From contig CM053258.1 of assembly GCA_028583405.1 (NCBI GenBank), positions 6,925,207-6,989,206 of the forward strand: DNA of 64,000 bases, in the 5' to 3' direction. The notes under the pieces were generated by a model. The model searched no databases. It was not told where the DNA came from and saw nothing but the letters and a program-made list of their open reading frames with translations. Numbering within the stretch: the first letter of the stretch is position 1; each line of letters begins with the position of its first letter. The translations under genes were made by a program, and so were the position numbers. Shown one piece after another: positions 1 to 13,539 of the stretch. This DNA is from Pogonophryne albipinna. Its lineage: Eukaryota; Chordata; Actinopteri; Perciformes; Artedidraconidae.

Positions 1-190
1 TTAACACGTTTTAGATGTTACAAGATCACCATAATCTTCAAATTTAGAATTACATTTTAAAAACGAACGAACTAAAATAAAATACATTTTAATTAAATAC
101 TCATTAATTATTTTCAAAAGCCACAGGGAGCCGCATCAGAGGGATGAAAGAGCCGCATGCGGCTCCGGAGCCGCGGGTTGCCGACCCCTG
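1..190. mobile_element. End of a hAT-type DNA transposon, cut by the window edge
   Basis: The segment ends in GGTTGCCGACCCCTG, the reverse complement of the CAGGGGTCGGCAACC terminus that is frequent in vertebrate hAT elements. Before it lies a GC-rich stretch with repeated GAGCCGC/GCGGCTC units (about 130-175). The other end lies outside the window, so a target duplication cannot be checked. No coding capacity is seen here. Confidence 0.55.
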
Positions 191-1271
191 GGCTAGGGCC
201 TCTGCTTAAAAGCCCCACAGTGTGTTGCATCTCTCCTCTGAAAGCTGCTGCTCACTGGACCAGAACACACGGCTGCCTAACTTTGCAAACCCATGGGTAA
301 ATACTGAAAGTTTAGCGCAGCACTTAGTAGCCGAAAATAGAGTGAAAAACTAAAAAAGGATAGAAAGCTTGAATGTCTCATCTCATCTTTTAACTTTTTA
401 ATAGAGGACCTTTTTTGGGATTGGATTGTTTTGGGTGCTTTTTGTTTATTTTTACATGTTGGACTCAGCTATTTTCATCATCGTCTCCCCTGTGCGTGCA
501 TGTTTTCCCTGATATACTCAGGTATCTCTTATAATAGCAGTCTAAATTAGTTTTACTATAAAAAGAAAAAGATTCCTAAAACCTCATTGTGGGTGACAAA
601 ATACATTCTGAGCCAGGGGAAGCAATATCCAGAGGGAATTCTAGATTAAAGTACTTAATAAGAAAGTAAAAATAAATTACAAGTAGTATTATTATATTAT
701 ATTATTATAATATACATTATAGAAAAATAAAAACTCTTCCCAAAAAGATTAAAGTCACAAATTAACTGTTTTGGAGAAATGTTCTTTATTAGCTAAAGGA
801 ACCACACCGCTTTAATGCCTGCAGTGACTGACCTAATCAAATTACACAATTGCAATTTGATTTAGCAATAAAGAAATGCTCTTGATTATAGCCAAGAACC
901 AGTGTATAATCATAAGCATTTACGAGTTTACTCAGGCCTATTTAGAGGAAAACAACATAGCGATGTGTACGAAGTGATAGCTTTAGTCTTCGGTGTGATG
1001 AAGATCCACCTTGCAAAGCTATGTAGTTCCCTTAGAAAATAATTACATCTTCCAATTAATTGTCCCATAAAAATAACCACTTTAACTCGTTAATATTACC
1101 TCCTTCCCCCTTTTTTATTTTCAGTATCCTTACTATGCAGTATGGTGTGAAGCCTTTTTCTCTACTTTGATTTAGAGAAATGTAAAGTAAGTACATTTGC
1201 TCAGACATTAAACACATGTTGATTGAAAGTATAGTGGTTATGAGCACCGTGTTGCACAGTACGCTGCCTAC
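191..1271. other. Non-coding, AT-rich; probably begain intron
   Basis: On the minus strand this lies downstream of the begain exon donor at 1271/1270, so it should be intron. I find no second coiled-coil exon and no repeat beyond a TAT/ATT-rich run near 685-715. Confidence 0.5.
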
Positions 1272-1433
1272 CTGCGCAGTTTATCAGTGAACTTGTCCAG
1301 CTCCTCCTGGGCCCGCCGCAGCTCCGTCTCCAGGTACTGCCGGGTGGAGTCGAACTCGCCCTGCAGCAGCTCCAGCTTGTGTGTCGTGTACGACAGCCGC
1401 TTCCTCAAGTCCTCCTTCTGCTCCAGCATTGAG
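1272..1433 (-). CDS. begain: begain internal coding exon (N-terminal coiled coil)
   Basis: BEGAIN is a guanylate-kinase-associated scaffold of the postsynaptic density. This 162-nt exon has an acceptor (TGTGTAG at 1440-1434) and a donor (CAG|GTAGGC at 1272/1271). It reads MLEQKEDLRKRLSYTTHKLE, then a segment with FDSTRQYLE and RRAQEELDKF and the end DKLRR. This matches the conserved start of the BEGAIN coiled coil (from memory: RKRLSYTTHKLE, EFDSTRHYLE, LRRAQEELEK). The paralogue TJAP1 shares the layout but lacks the RKRLSYTTHKLE block, so begain is favoured. The exon enters and leaves in phase 2. The next exon, expected to begin IQxNY, is not in the window. Confidence 0.85.
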
Positions 1434-4400
1434 CTACACACAGACACACAGACACACACACACGATGATTTGGTTCAGGGCATATGGCGCAGGACACAAG
1501 CTTGTAACTTGGGTGTATGCTTATCTAAATTGACTTATATATGGTCTACATATCTTTTGAATGCCCCCTGAGTGGCCATGCAGCGGTGATGAGAACATCA
1601 TGAGAGGGTGATAAAAGCTGAAAAGTTGTGTAGGAAAGTGCTTTGTATGGAAAAAACATGGGACCAAAACACAGATCTCTCATTAAGGATCCAGGCGGGG
1701 ATAAGCAAAGGAAACAGAGCTTCTTTCTCTTTCTTCCTTTTAAGTTATTTAAGCATTAGGTTTCTTTTTGTTGGCATTAAAGCTCTGCAGCACATCACAG
1801 AAACCCAATCATCAGTGAGATTGGTCCCAAAGAGAAAAAAAGGAGGGTGTAATCTGTGATGAAATATGAGCCAATGAACTCTAATACATCACATGAATAG
1901 ACTGTGAAGTCTCAGATGTACGGAACAGCGATACCCCCCACACGTAATTCAGCCAGACAGCAAAATTATGGCTATTTTCAGAGTATGTGCATTACCTGGG
2001 CTTCAATCTAATAAAAGAGCAAGTGTGAGTGGGAAAAGAGGAAATGTCTGTTGCCGTGATGGATCTGAATGTGCACGGCGGGGCTTAATGGACCCTGTAT
2101 TGACGGACAGATGGAGAAAGGAGGCTAATGACTCTATCTGCAGCCAGATAACAGATAGCAGAGAGGGGATGGAGATGTCGTCACGCAGCTCTTCCTCTCC
2201 TTCTCTCTCTTTCAACTCGATCATAGAACCAGAAGGTGGGGACTGAAGAAGACTGAGGGAAAAATCAGGGACAGGTCTCTTTCAATGTTTTCAGGTCATG
2301 AAGTGGAGGTATCATCGAATTTCTAGCTCATTAAGAAGCATGATAAATACTACAGATGCGTTATCCCTTTATAGCTATTTCTCAGAATGTATTTCTAAAT
2401 CGAAATGTATTTATTTTGTTAATGAAGCACTTCAGCTGGAAAAGGAATTGTTGACTGTCACAAACATAATACAATTAGGGTATAACTGATATCATTTGAT
2501 TCACAGGCCAAACACATACATCACAATGTTCTCTCTTCACTGTAGGTGTTGTGATTAAAGGCATTTCAACCTCTATGTGCACCTTGACAATCCAATTTTA
2601 AAAATCCTCAACACAGTAGAGATGCAACATATTTGTGAGACAGAAAGCCATTTTTGTCAGAGGCAGAGTAGCTCTAGAATAGAGAAAGAAATATCATGAG
2701 ATATTTACATTTCTGTGACAGGAGTCAGAACATTTGAGTCTACAAGTCATCAGATCAATATGACAAATTACGCCATTGGAAGCTTAGTTTGTTTCCAGAA
2801 ACGACTGACATGATCATTTTGAGGTTGTAATATCCATTATAAAAGGCATGGTTAAGTATATGCAACTAATACTTCTTGGCTGAAGTAAAATTAAGCTATA
2901 GTGGTATAGAAGAAGGGATGTGAACAATTAATGGCAAGGCACCAATGTACCCAAGAGGCTTTGTGACAGTATGACAACTAGAGATGGAAACAAATAATAA
3001 AAAGCCCTTACTATAAATGTAACTTGAGGTTTGTGCTGTGAAAACTGTGGTACATTCTGTCCTTTAATGTTTTATTTTACATAAACTCCACTCTTGACTG
3101 AACACAGTACCATAAAAGGCTAAATGACAAAAAGGAAGTCTATTGGAGATGATAATATATTGTTTATTTTTCATGCGACCGCCACAAAGCTGTCAGTGAG
3201 TAAAACAACAACACCTGCCTACTGAGTGTTTCAATGAGTGTGTCAACTGACTGCAGGGCATTTCAGTGCTGCATTACCCAGCAGCCCCCACTCCTGCAGC
3301 TCTTTGATTGGCAGGCGCTGGCAGGGGAATACAGGTGTTTGTTGTCTGATAGAGGACGAGTTTACGTGAAGTAACTCCAGGGATATGAAAAAAAAAAATC
3401 CACCATTAGTGACCTCCTGTGAGTCAGACATAATGAGTGCTTTCACTCCGGTGAGATGAGATGACGAGGCAGCATGACTCCTGGGTTGGAGAGGCGGGAT
3501 GAGGCTGCGTTCGCACCACTGGGTGGCGAGAGGAGACACCCCGTGGGCGGATGGACGGACAAACAGATACAAAATGAGGACGGATGGAGAGATGGCATCT
3601 GAGAGTTTCTCTCTTACCTCTTTTTTGGATGTTTGCCGCCATTTCGGGGGACTTTTAAGGCGGTTTTGCCAATGTATATCTTTTTCATGGTTTCTCTGTG
3701 TTCCTTCCCTCTCATGTGTTTATAGGGGTTGACCACAGGGAGCTGCCGTGTGTGTTACTTTCCCAAAGGAGACCAGCTAAGTGCAGCCTGCAGAGTTACT
3801 GAGTGTTCTACCTGTGTTGACCCTGCCAAACAAAGCAAACACACAAACTATTAGTAACTACGGTTCAACCATGGAGCCTGTTTGAAGGACAACATTTTGC
3901 ATTGATAGTCATTTGATGGCGAAATTACCCACAGTTTAGTCCTTGGCAAGAAAAGAAAAGCTGAAACAGCATTACACTCTGCACTAAATTCTGGCTATTT
4001 TAAAGCTCTCAAAGGTTAAACCCCGTCCCTTGGTGATGAACGTTTTGGGCAAATGTTAGTGTTTTTTATGTGTCACAATGCGCTGTTTCTTGTGAACATT
4101 CAGTGGGAGTGAAAATGAAAGAAACCAAGACATCAGTGGTAAATGTCAAGTTTGGGTCTTGGTCCTTCAGTCTTAAAGAGCAAGGGCTTCTTTCTGCTTT
4201 GCAAGAAAGTTCAAAAATAATATGAGGACAAATGTACCAAGGTATAGTCCACAAATCACACCTTTGTAGAATTCATGTTGGTTCAATGAAATACTACAAT
4301 GTACTTTTTACTTAAATCTCTGTTTTTCCAATCTATGTATTACACATTTTGGGAAAATGGCTTGTATTGAAGCTTTTGAAACATCTGTGTCAAGCCATTT

Positions 4401-5153
4401 CAAGTTAGAAGTATTTCTCTAGACCAACATGTATGACTAAATAAGCTACGATCAAAGATAAGGTTCAGAAGAAAAAAATCATTAGCAGGTATTAAACAAA
4501 GACAATGATCTGGCATTATGATTAACAACCCCATAACACATTTTGATCGGTGCACACAGTCACTTTTCATCTGCACCCACTTTAAATCAATGAAAAGAAC
4601 ACAGAGGAAAACAGAAATGACTAAAACTGGTCTAAATTTAGATTGTTTTTGCTTTAATGTAGAATTGAAATAAAAAACATGTAAAGCTGACAGAGAAATG
4701 TTTTCAGGGTCCTTACAAGAAAAGGAAATGTATTTTTTAGGTTTTATGCCTGTGTGCGTGTTCTTCCAGGACACTACTGCTTCATATCACTGGTGGTTGA
4801 CGAAAGGCCTTTGTGACTTATCAGTAAAGACAAACATCCCTCTGACCCTTTTCAAACTCTTATATGTCACAACACAGAGGACATGAACTGACACATCCAC
4901 CCAGAATGAAAAGAGTTTGACAAGGCCAATGCACCGAAGCCTCTTTTCCAAATATCTCTATACTCCCATCAAACTTGTGTGTCTCGATGGCGTCCACAGC
5001 ACAGGTGCGGCTGTCAGCCTGCAGACAAATAGAGCGCGTTATTAGATGAGACGGCCCGTCAAAGCTTGATCAAGGCGGCTCTGATCCGAGCACGGACTGT
5101 CCACGCGGAAAGGAAACTCTGTGACCGTAGTAACCGAGGAGAGCGTCACATTC
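1434..5153. other. begain intron, no gene seen
   Basis: No exon with supported splice sites is seen. The stretch is mostly unique sequence with short polypurine/polypyrimidine runs. Around 2040-2240 it is less AT-rich and looks non-repetitive, which would suit a conserved non-coding segment, but conservation cannot be judged from one sequence. Confidence 0.5.
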
Positions 5154-5660
5154 GGTACGTTCAAAGGCGGGAAAAGCACTCAGATCGAAGTACCAGAGTG
5201 TAGAAATACTCTGTTTTAGGTAAAAGTCCTGCAATCGAAATGTTACTCGAGCAAAAGTAGAAAAGTATTGCCATCAAAATATACTTAAAGTACTAAAAGT
5301 AAAAGTTCTCATTATGCAGATCAGCCCAATTATGAATAATATGAATGATATGTTTTGATTATAAATATTGATGCGTTAAAGTGTTATCAAAGCTGGTAAA
5401 GGTGCAGCACATTTGTATTAGTTTGTATCCTGTGAGGTAGCTTGCAAATTTACTCCGGGTGTATCTAAAGTCTTATTGTGTTGTTTATATTTTACATCAA
5501 TTTAATCAATTCTGCAAACTAACTTAAGGGTATTAAACGACTGTCGTGGAGTTAAAGTACACAACATACCTCTGAACTGTAGTGGGGTAGAAGTACAAAG
5601 TAGGAAAACAGCACAGTACTTAAAAACTCTACTTAGTTACTTCACACCACTGGGTACGTT
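5154..5660. mobile_element. Non-autonomous hAT-like element with 8-bp target duplication
   Basis: The element occupies about 5162-5652 and is flanked on both sides by GGTACGTT (5154-5161 and 5653-5660). Its ends, CAAAGGCGGGAAAAG and CTTCACACCACTG, form imperfect inverted termini. The interior is full of AAAGTAC/TACTTTT motifs typical of a very common fish repeat. An 8-bp duplication is the hAT signature. There is no ORF. Confidence 0.7.
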
Positions 5661-5974
5661 GATATATACTGAACATGCGCATGAGTGGAAACCGGATGGC
5701 ACACATACAGCAGAGACACATGTTGATCTGCTGACACACAGTTGTTTGCGAGGTGATTTATTCTGCTGGCTGAGGAGGCAGAGAGAAATATCCTCCTCCA
5801 GATGGTGACAGCTCACCGCTGCCACTGGAGCCTTCACTCCAGCTGCTCCCCTCTGAGTCATAGCTCTGGATGTGTGTGTGTGTGTTTGTGTGTGAAAGAT
5901 GTTGTGGGTGTGAATTTGTTTTTGTGCATGTGGCTTTGGCGAGTGTGTACCTGCGCATGTTTTTTTGTGTGTGC

Positions 5975-6050
<76 letters not shown>

Positions 6051-7119
6051 CGGCATCAGCTGTGCCCATTCAATCCCCTAATTTCAAGGAATTAAATAAA
6101 CCAACCTCCTCTACGAGAAAAGTCCAAAAAAGGACAGCTGCTAGCGACACATCTCGGGCCACGTCAGGTGTCCGCTGTCGACCCGCCAACGCACAACTAC
6201 TCTCACTGCCTCGCTCATTCACTCCCTGCTTCTTTTTCCTTCAGCCAGAGCCTCACACTGCAGCAAAACCAGAGACGGGGCTCGTTCAGATGCCGCTGCC
6301 TGCCACCCACTCGTGCCATGCTGACATTTGAGAGCATTGAAAAGAAGAGGAAGGGGAGGTAGTAGGAGGAGGACATTCAAGTTGTTGAATGGAGATGAGG
6401 GGAAAAGCAGGAAGCCTCTTTTAGGGGGGAGAGTAGTTGCAATTTAGCCAAATACGAGAAACGGAGAGAAGTCATCACTGAATTAGAGAGGAAAAGGAAA
6501 CAGATTGGGTGTGAAGCCTCCACTTAAGATCATCATTTCTCCTTCATCTTCTTTTTTCTGTTTCTCCCTTTCTGCCTCGCTGATAGCATCTACGTTGCAG
6601 ATAGATAAGCTCTCAGGAAAAGCCCTTATATGAGGCCCAGACCTCAGCATTACAGCGGGGGGACCCGAGCGGCTGACTCATCCCGCAGCAGCAGAAGAAG
6701 AAGACGCTCGTTCTGCCCTGAATGCCTTCAGATTAACAAGGTAGCAAACCTGCAGCAGCCAAACGACATGTATAGTATGACTCAACCACCCCATAGAAAG
6801 AAATCAACAGTCTAGAGTGCTATTCTGTCAGTGTGTGGGTTTAGATGCTTCTCTGTGCAGTATTGATTAACTCAGGAGCTGCAAAACTAAGTAGTTACAC
6901 ACCAACTACCAACATCATTAGCAGCATCGCGGCATAATGACCCGCTGAACGGATTTCATGTGATGCTGATGGCACTCGACACAGGGGAGAGAGTAATCGC
7001 GGCAAACATCCAGAGAGGATGGCAGGATGAGCGGGAGAGGTGACGGAGGCAAGCTGAGCTCCGAATACAAACACAAAGATATACTGTACACAGGTCTGTT
7101 ATTCTTCTGAAATCCAAAA
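5661..7119. other. begain intron with a GT microsatellite
   Basis: No coding exon is supported. The long apparent frames on both strands come from the GT/CA tract at 5977-6047. The sequence around 6070-6820 is of mixed composition with purine-rich runs. Confidence 0.5.
5977..6047. repeat. (GT)n microsatellite, about 70 bp
   Basis: An uninterrupted GT dinucleotide run follows a looser GT-rich stretch from about 5870. Confidence 0.95.
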
Positions 7120-7139
7120 AGACAACACAGAGGGAAATT

Positions 7140-7460
7140 TGAGTCTAGTGTTGGTAGTATGAGGGAACCAAATGTCACAAAAAAACCTCGATATTGATGT
7201 TGCAACAATATCGAAGGGTTGGCCATTGGTGCTTTCATAAAGTATTTACACAGTGCACATTTTGATAAATAATCATTAGTTATGTGGATATAATAACTAA
7301 GCAGGTAAAGGGAAATAATAGAAAGGCAGTCTGGTGGTCTCAGAAAATGTAATGATTTTAATGTAATGCACCGACACTTACTCGATATAACGATACCCAA
7401 AATGTCAGACATTATCCAGTCTTACATCATAAATTAAATCGATATATTGCCTAGCCCTAA
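7140..7460. repeat. MITE-like repeat, one end recognisable
   Basis: The right end (ATCGATATATTGCCTAGCCCT) is the inverted form of an AGGGCTAGGCAATATATCGA terminus seen in fish hAT MITEs, and ATATCGA motifs recur inside. The left end and a target duplication could not be fixed. Confidence 0.4.
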
Positions 7461-7610
7461 TTGAGTCCAACACCAAGAACAGAGTTGTAATTGAGACTTA
7501 TAATGGCACTGCATTAAACATTTACAGAGGTTTTGCTAAAGCTACCAAGAGTGTACCATCCGAGACCGACAGTTTTTGTATGAGTTTCAAACAAAACACT
7601 TTTTTGACGA

Positions 7611-7770
7611 GAGTTAAATGAGATTATTGACACCAGTCTCTTGTCTGTACAGTAAATATGAAGCAACAAGCGGCAGCTGGTTAGCTTAGCTTAGCATGAA
7701 GACTGGAAACTGGGTTATAGAGCTAGTCTATCTCTGCCATAAATCTCAAAGTGAGGACTTAATCTTCTAG
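7611..7770. repeat. Interspersed repeat family 'R1', copy 1
   Basis: This copy contains AATATGAAGC, then CAGCTGGTTAGCTTAGCTTAGCAT and GACTGGAAAC. The same ordered blocks occur at about 9330-9500, 11100-11290 and 63625-63775. It is an abundant fish short interspersed element of uncertain class; no tRNA-like head or poly(A) tail is visible. Confidence 0.6.
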
Positions 7771-8187
<417 letters not shown>

Positions 8188-11100
8188 AAGCAAATTAAAC
8201 AAACGCACATGAGCACATTCTGTTCTACAAAATACAGCGTCTGCCTTTGGACGAGAGAATCGTGTTATGGTGCCAGTAAATCCTGCTGAGAGCTGTCCTA
8301 ACAAAGCCACTGAGACCTGCTCTTTCTTCCGACCCAGAAAACACTTCCTCTGAAACTTTGTGCGTAACCTCTCACTCAATTTGAAACTCAAAGGATTGAG
8401 GTTTCCTGAAGATTACTGTGTGTTCCAAACCAGTGGGTCTGAATTGCTTTAGCATTTACATTTCCGCATAAAGTAAATTATAAAGAAACTCCAATTCTGT
8501 CAACTCCGTTTATTCAATACCATCGTTTTTTTTTTTGGGTTTCTGACTTATTGGCTGTACAATGATTTTCTTAGTAACTAAATGTTGTGGCATTTGCAGA
8601 AAAAAGGCTTGCGTTTGATTTCTTTTCATCCACAATAATACAAACATGAGATGGGACGAAGAAGCACAAGAAGTCTTCAAAAAGGTTCAGCTCATTAACA
8701 ATAGAACACACACACACAACTACGCACACAGATACACAACACACGCCCACCATCACAACATATTGTTTACAAGTGGAGCTTGAATGGACAGGTAGTGATT
8801 AGACACAACAAAGGAACCACCTCTGCAAATCTGGGAGCCTGCAGTGTACCGCCCTGTGTTTCCGTGCGTGTGTGTGCGTGCGCATGTGTGTATATGTGTC
8901 TATACACATTTCCTCTTGTACACATATAGCGGTTGGCTAGATGTACTTAAGGGTCATCCATTACTCTCCAGAGGCAGCCTAAAAGCTTCAACTCAGAGAT
9001 GCATGAATTCTAAGTATAGTTTTTCCTTTAACAAAAAAAAAAAGACTATACTTAGAAAATATAGAAAGCACTATAACAGCTTTCCAGCATAGTGCCATAT
9101 CAAGAAAGACGTCTAATCTGTGACCTCCAGTATGGGATCATCGCATGCAAACAGGGAAATGAAATCAGAAGAAAACTTGAACTTATGTTTTTTATTTTGT
9201 TTGAACCCCCCTCAGAGTTTGACGCTCCTCATTCTGAACTCACGGTGATTTTATGAAAATGTTTCTGTTTGGTGAGAATGAAGGGTTTGGAGGGGTAGTA
9301 GAACATGTTGGGGAATACCTTCATTTGCTGAGTTTGAAATCATTACCACTCTCTTATCTATTATTACTATGAGGCTACACTAAGCAGCTTGTGAGCTTAT
9401 CTCAGCACAAAGGCTGGAACGTAATACAAAAAAACCTTACGAGGAACTCTACATGTCTCTAATTAACATGTTATATGGTGTTTGTTTAAGAGAGAGAGAT
9501 AACATATTAATGATAATGTAATGTGTGTCATAAGTAACAGTTATTTTTCAAGCTTAGTATCTATTGGCAGTAGCTCTGTATTTAATAGAACTTAATAAAA
9601 TAGATTGAACTAAAAAGTATAGGTTAACAGTCCCCCAAAGTACAGTATATGCTCTCTGCTGTTACATACAAACAAGTGTTTGGAAGGGCTTCTATATTTT
9701 CCTTTTGACACTTCTGAAACATTGACAAAAGCACAACACACTGGGGGGTTTGCCGCTACAGCCTTCTTTGGTGCGGTGTGACAATTAGCCTACAGTGCAT
9801 ATATTGGAAAACTTTGACCATTCAGCTTGATATGACTGAATAGTATTTGATGATCAAGGCAACACAAAGCAGTTATGTGTGTTATCTACACATTTGTAAG
9901 CTTTTTGTTTGTCTTTTCATGGCGTTGCAATATCAAATGCTAAGAGCAAACAACTTTGGAAATCAGGTGGGGAAGGGCATAGAAGAAACTGCGAAAAAGT
10001 ACAGACTACAGAGAGTGAACGGATGGGTGAAACAAACATGACTTTCACCAAGGGGACTCGAGTTTGTGTCCCATGTCAAATCAAAAGTTAACCGATGATC
10101 TATTTACATTTAATACTTACTATGATAAGCATACTTTTGTGAACCAAATCCACAATCGTTTACTGAACATAACCAAGTTGTTATGTTGCCTAAACTGGCG
10201 TATAGTTTGGTTTGAATTGTCAACATCCGCTACATGATTTAAAGTAAGTCTGTATGTGACGTGTTGGTAATCAAAATGGGGCGATATAACACATGCAGGG
10301 CCATGTTATTTATACAGCTTCCCACAAGATCAATAATATATGTATATGCATCCAACACACACTTCACTGCATGACTTTAAAAACTCTTCTCCACTTGTAC
10401 TACTTTGAGTTTAGCATTTACCACAAGTCCAACTCTATCAGCGGTGGCTGCTGTTCAGCAAGTCTCATTTAATTTTCATTAAATTACTGCCAAGTTCTCT
10501 TACATCAGAAATGAGCTGAGTCAACACATACTGTAGATTACGATGTAAATGCTTAATTCAAAAACTTGAGTTATGGCAGCTGTTTGTGCAGCGAAGCCAC
10601 TCGGCCATTAACTGATCATCGTCATGAGGAATAAATCTGACCTGTAAGGTCTAACCACTGGTGCTGAAGAGGGCAAAGGGGAGCGGGAATAATGGGGTTT
10701 AGATAATAAGATGCACTTAAATAACCCCGTGGGGTGCTGTCAGGGCTCCAGCAGAGAGAGAGAGCCAGACACAGAGTGGGAGAGAGAGGCCGGTCGCTCA
10801 GACCACAGAGGACGGAGGATTAGACCAACACTGTCCACTTAAGCAGATCAAAACCCACCTCTAGCCTCTTCAGACCAGCCGCTCTCCCACACCACTTTCA
10901 AACATACAAATGTCTGATATTGCTCTTCTGTATCACCACTCTAATAAAAGTGATTCAATGGATGCCCAATCCATCTGGCATGATATATTGACTCAAGGGT
11001 TTATCAGGTTTATCAGCAAGTGGTTATGTACCTTTGCATGAGAAGTGGTAAAGACAAGGCTCTTACATTTAAATCAAATGAATAGTTTTACAGTTTAAGT

Positions 11101-12018
11101 GTCAATTGAATATGAAGCTACACCTAGCAGCACGCTATCTTTTGTTAGTATAAAGAGTGGAAACGGAAAGCTTCACTCTGTCCAAGGGAAACCAAATCTG
11201 CCTGCCAGCACCAACACCCATCTTGTTTGTTTGATCTGTGCAAAAGCCAAAGTGTAAAATGTGTTGCCACTTTACTTCCTGAAGTCTCCACTGCAATGAT
11301 CAGTCAACCAATAATCAAACGGGAGAAAAAGCGATAAACGATCAACTTAAGTGATTTTTTAATGCAAATAATGCCGTTTTATAACCTCTCAAATATGTCA
11401 ATTTTCAGCTTTAATATCATTTTATATCATATAAAACGTTGGGATTTGGACAGACATACAGGACTTAGCTTTGGACTTTATGAAGCTGGAAATTAAAATA
11501 TGTCACAATTTTCTGACAATTTATCGATCAAACTGTATTAAAAAATAAACGTCTTTAAAAATAATAATGAAAATGGACAAAATTCACCGCAGAGAGTTGA
11601 TTCTTATACAGATGAAACATGTTCATTAGTGAGCTTTGGAGGTGCTGATACGCAGATTTCATTAGAGGCTGTAGATTCTAAATAAATGGACAGACGTGCG
11701 AGTGCCATTGATCGTCTCCTCTAACTCAACAAGAAAGAAAATAAGCAAAAACAAACAACATTTCTAAAAATGAACGGAGAAACAACAAATGCAGATGCTT
11801 CTGTTCAGGCTTTTGTGGAGGCCTAACACTTCATGTTGGTTTTACATTTAATCTGCCGCCCATCTGTCACTTGCTAACTCATCAAAAATAATAATTAAAT
11901 ACTGTAACAACTATTCCCAAGGTAGAGAATATATTTTAAACTCAACTTCAATGTACCGTAATGCACTAACTCCGTCTGCTGATAAAGGTCATGTGATATG
12001 ATGAAACAGAACAGCTAC
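8188..12018. other. begain intron, no gene; two more copies of repeat R1
   Basis: No supported exon is seen. Repeat family R1 recurs at about 9330-9500 and 11100-11290. A separate AT-rich stretch at 11290-11540 with GATCAGTCAACC and TTATCGATCAAAC resembles the common fish 'TGCAACTAATCGATTA' MITE but is too decayed to bound. The stretch near 10,600-10,900 is unique and of higher complexity. Confidence 0.5.
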
Positions 12019-12294
12019 TTAAAGGTGGAGTTTGAGAAACCGGCTCGAGATACACTTTGTTATATTCCATGGAATGCTCTTAACATCCCGATAGCAATGA
12101 ATATCTAAAATCCTTTGACAAAAAAATCCATTAAAAAATGTCATCTGTGGAAGCCGTAGTACTGTAAAAAGCACGACCAATCATCTGAGACGGCCCGGCT
12201 AAAGTAACTGGATGGCCTACCTGCCTGTTAGCCTTCCATCTGTGCACAAACTTATCTTGTCCCCTCATTGGTCATGTGCGCGTTCGTGTGTGTT

Positions 12295-12680
12295 TGTGAA
12301 GCTGACAATTGAGCGGCCCAGACCAAGCAAGGAGGCAGAGGCAGCACGTCCCAAATATAACCCGGTGTGGGCATTTATTACAGCATGAACACAATACACA
12401 CAGCCTCAATCCTGCTGCTGCTGTTCACGGGGGCACAGCCTGCAGCCACCAGGACCTCACACACACTACCAGCCTCTCCAACAGCAAAACCCCAGAGCCT
12501 AAATGCCCAACCCAATCAACTCAACAGGACACAGGTGAGGGGGGAGGAGACAACACAGGGCACCAGGTGCACACAATCAACGACAGACATGGGGAAAGGG
12601 GAACACTTTTCAACAACAAAAAACTAAACAACCCGTAACGGAGGCCGAGATCTATGAGCCCAGAGATCACCTCCGTGACA
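12295..12680 (-). repeat. 3' LTR of the retrotransposon
   Basis: This is 386 bp, TG...CA on the minus strand, nearly identical to 13540-13911. Relative to the other LTR it has 5 extra bases near 12314 and 9 extra bases near 12515. Small ORFs of about 85 codons on the plus strand appear in both LTRs and are not genes. Confidence 0.9.
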
Positions 12681-12702
12681 TTTCCTTACCCCTCTCCCCT
12701 GG
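12681..12702 (-). other. Polypurine tract of the LTR element
   Basis: On the minus strand the purine run GGGGAGAGGGGTAAGGAAA directly abuts the 3' LTR start TGTCACGG, the position expected of a plus-strand primer. Confidence 0.7.
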
Positions 12703-12771
12703 AAGCACAGTGTCTTGGAAATCTTGGCTTCCCTACAAGGTTTCTGCTTCCCCTTGTGCAGCATGGTTTCC

Positions 12772-13503
12772 TCAGGGGGGGGGCGTGTAGTCAGACGGAA
12801 GCTTCCCTTTCTTTCTCTTCGGGATATGATTCTTCCTCTCCATGCGCTCCTGCTGGTTCTGCTCTCTGACGCGCTCTCTCTCCTGACGGACCTTCTCGGC
12901 TATCTTTGCCATGCGCATCTTGCGCCTCAGTCTTTTTCGCTTCCTCCCGCGCCCCGCTGCTCCATCACCGGCCGCCCGTTTGCTCAGCTCCACTTCATCG
13001 AGACACTCGATGTCCTCATTCACTTTCTCCGACATCCTGTCCGGAAAGTCCCGCCCTTGGTACTCCCCGCGTCGGAGGAGCCGGCAAACGTGGAACTCCC
13101 CGCTGCCCGCACCAGCGCCGGAACCCATCACATCCCTGACGAACTCCGGGGTTTTGGCATTGATCAAAGGCTGCGACGACTCCTTTCCTCCAGGTTTCCT
13201 TGGCTTGTTATTCTTCTGCGTGTGCCCCGACATCTTTCCAACCGTTCTCGATGCTTCTGCCTTCCTCTCTTCTTCCCTCTGTAACTGGAGATCCTCCTCT
13301 TTCTGCTCTTGCACCAATCTCCGGTTCTCCGCCAGGATCTCTGATGCCTCAGCGGCAGAGTCAGCGCCCGTCGAGCCTCCAGCCAATCTGCCGTCTTGCC
13401 TCCGGAGTCTCCGTTCCTCTTCCTGTGCGAACTGCTGCTCACCGGCTGCCTGAAGCTGCAGGAGTGACCTCATCATCTCCCGCAGTTCCTCCATCACTCT
13501 CAC
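12772..13503 (-). CDS. LTR-element ORF with a PRKRIP1-like segment (probable captured host gene)
   Basis: The ORF has 243 residues and starts about 15 bp after the primer site. Residues 1-90 are charged, Glu/Gln/Arg-rich and coiled-coil-like. Residues 91-205 resemble PRKRIP1, a spliceosome-associated, dsRNA-binding protein known to inhibit the kinase PKR. The key blocks are SQPLINAK (111-117 region), [20 protein letters not shown] (119-138), RRGEY, DRMSEK (155-160) and a basic RKRKRLRRK helix. PRKRIP1 has [20 protein letters not shown] at the matching place. Compared with PRKRIP1 about 35 residues seem to be missing between SQPLI and PEFVRD. The segment has no introns, which suits capture from a spliced RNA. 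Residues 206-243 are basic and unrecognised. It keeps an open frame and may be expressed from the LTR; function is unknown. Confidence 0.75.
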   Translation of the reverse strand: MRVMEELREMMRSLLQLQAAGEQQFAQEEERRLRRQDGRLAGGSTGADSAAEASEILAENRRLVQEQKEEDLQLQREEERKAEASRTVGKMSGHTQKNNKPRKPGGKESSQPLINAKTPEFVRDVMGSGAGAGSGEFHVCRLLRRGEYQGRDFPDRMSEKVNEDIECLDEVELSKRAAGDGAAGRGRKRKRLRRKMRMAKIAEKVRQERERVREQNQQERMERKNHIPKRKKGKLPSDYTPPP

Positions 13504-13519
13504 CTCCTCACTTGGTCAA

Positions 13520-13537
13520 ATCCCACTTCTGACACCA
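13520..13537 (-). other. Primer binding site (Leu-tRNA type)
   Basis: TGGTGTCAGAAGTGGGAT lies 2 bp inside the 5' LTR on the minus strand. The same 18-mer is known as the Leu-tRNA primer site of some gypsy-group elements. Confidence 0.75.
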
Positions 13538-13539
13538 AT

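Noticed and set aside
4985..5040. Possible minus-strand begain exon after TTTGTCTGCAG (reads ADSRTCAVDAIETHKFDG)
   Set aside because: There is no convincing donor within the open frame, and its phase could not be tied to neighbouring exons.
12367..12627. 86-codon plus-strand ORF starting MGIYYSMN, repeated at 13,607
   Set aside because: The repetition is the pair of LTRs. The frame differs in length between them and has no recognisable product, despite a signal-peptide-like start.
12911..13453. Plus-strand ORF of 180 codons (and those at 12,715 and 13,200)
   Set aside because: It is antisense to the 243-codon ORF of the LTR element, which has family similarity, the right place after the primer site and the right strand.
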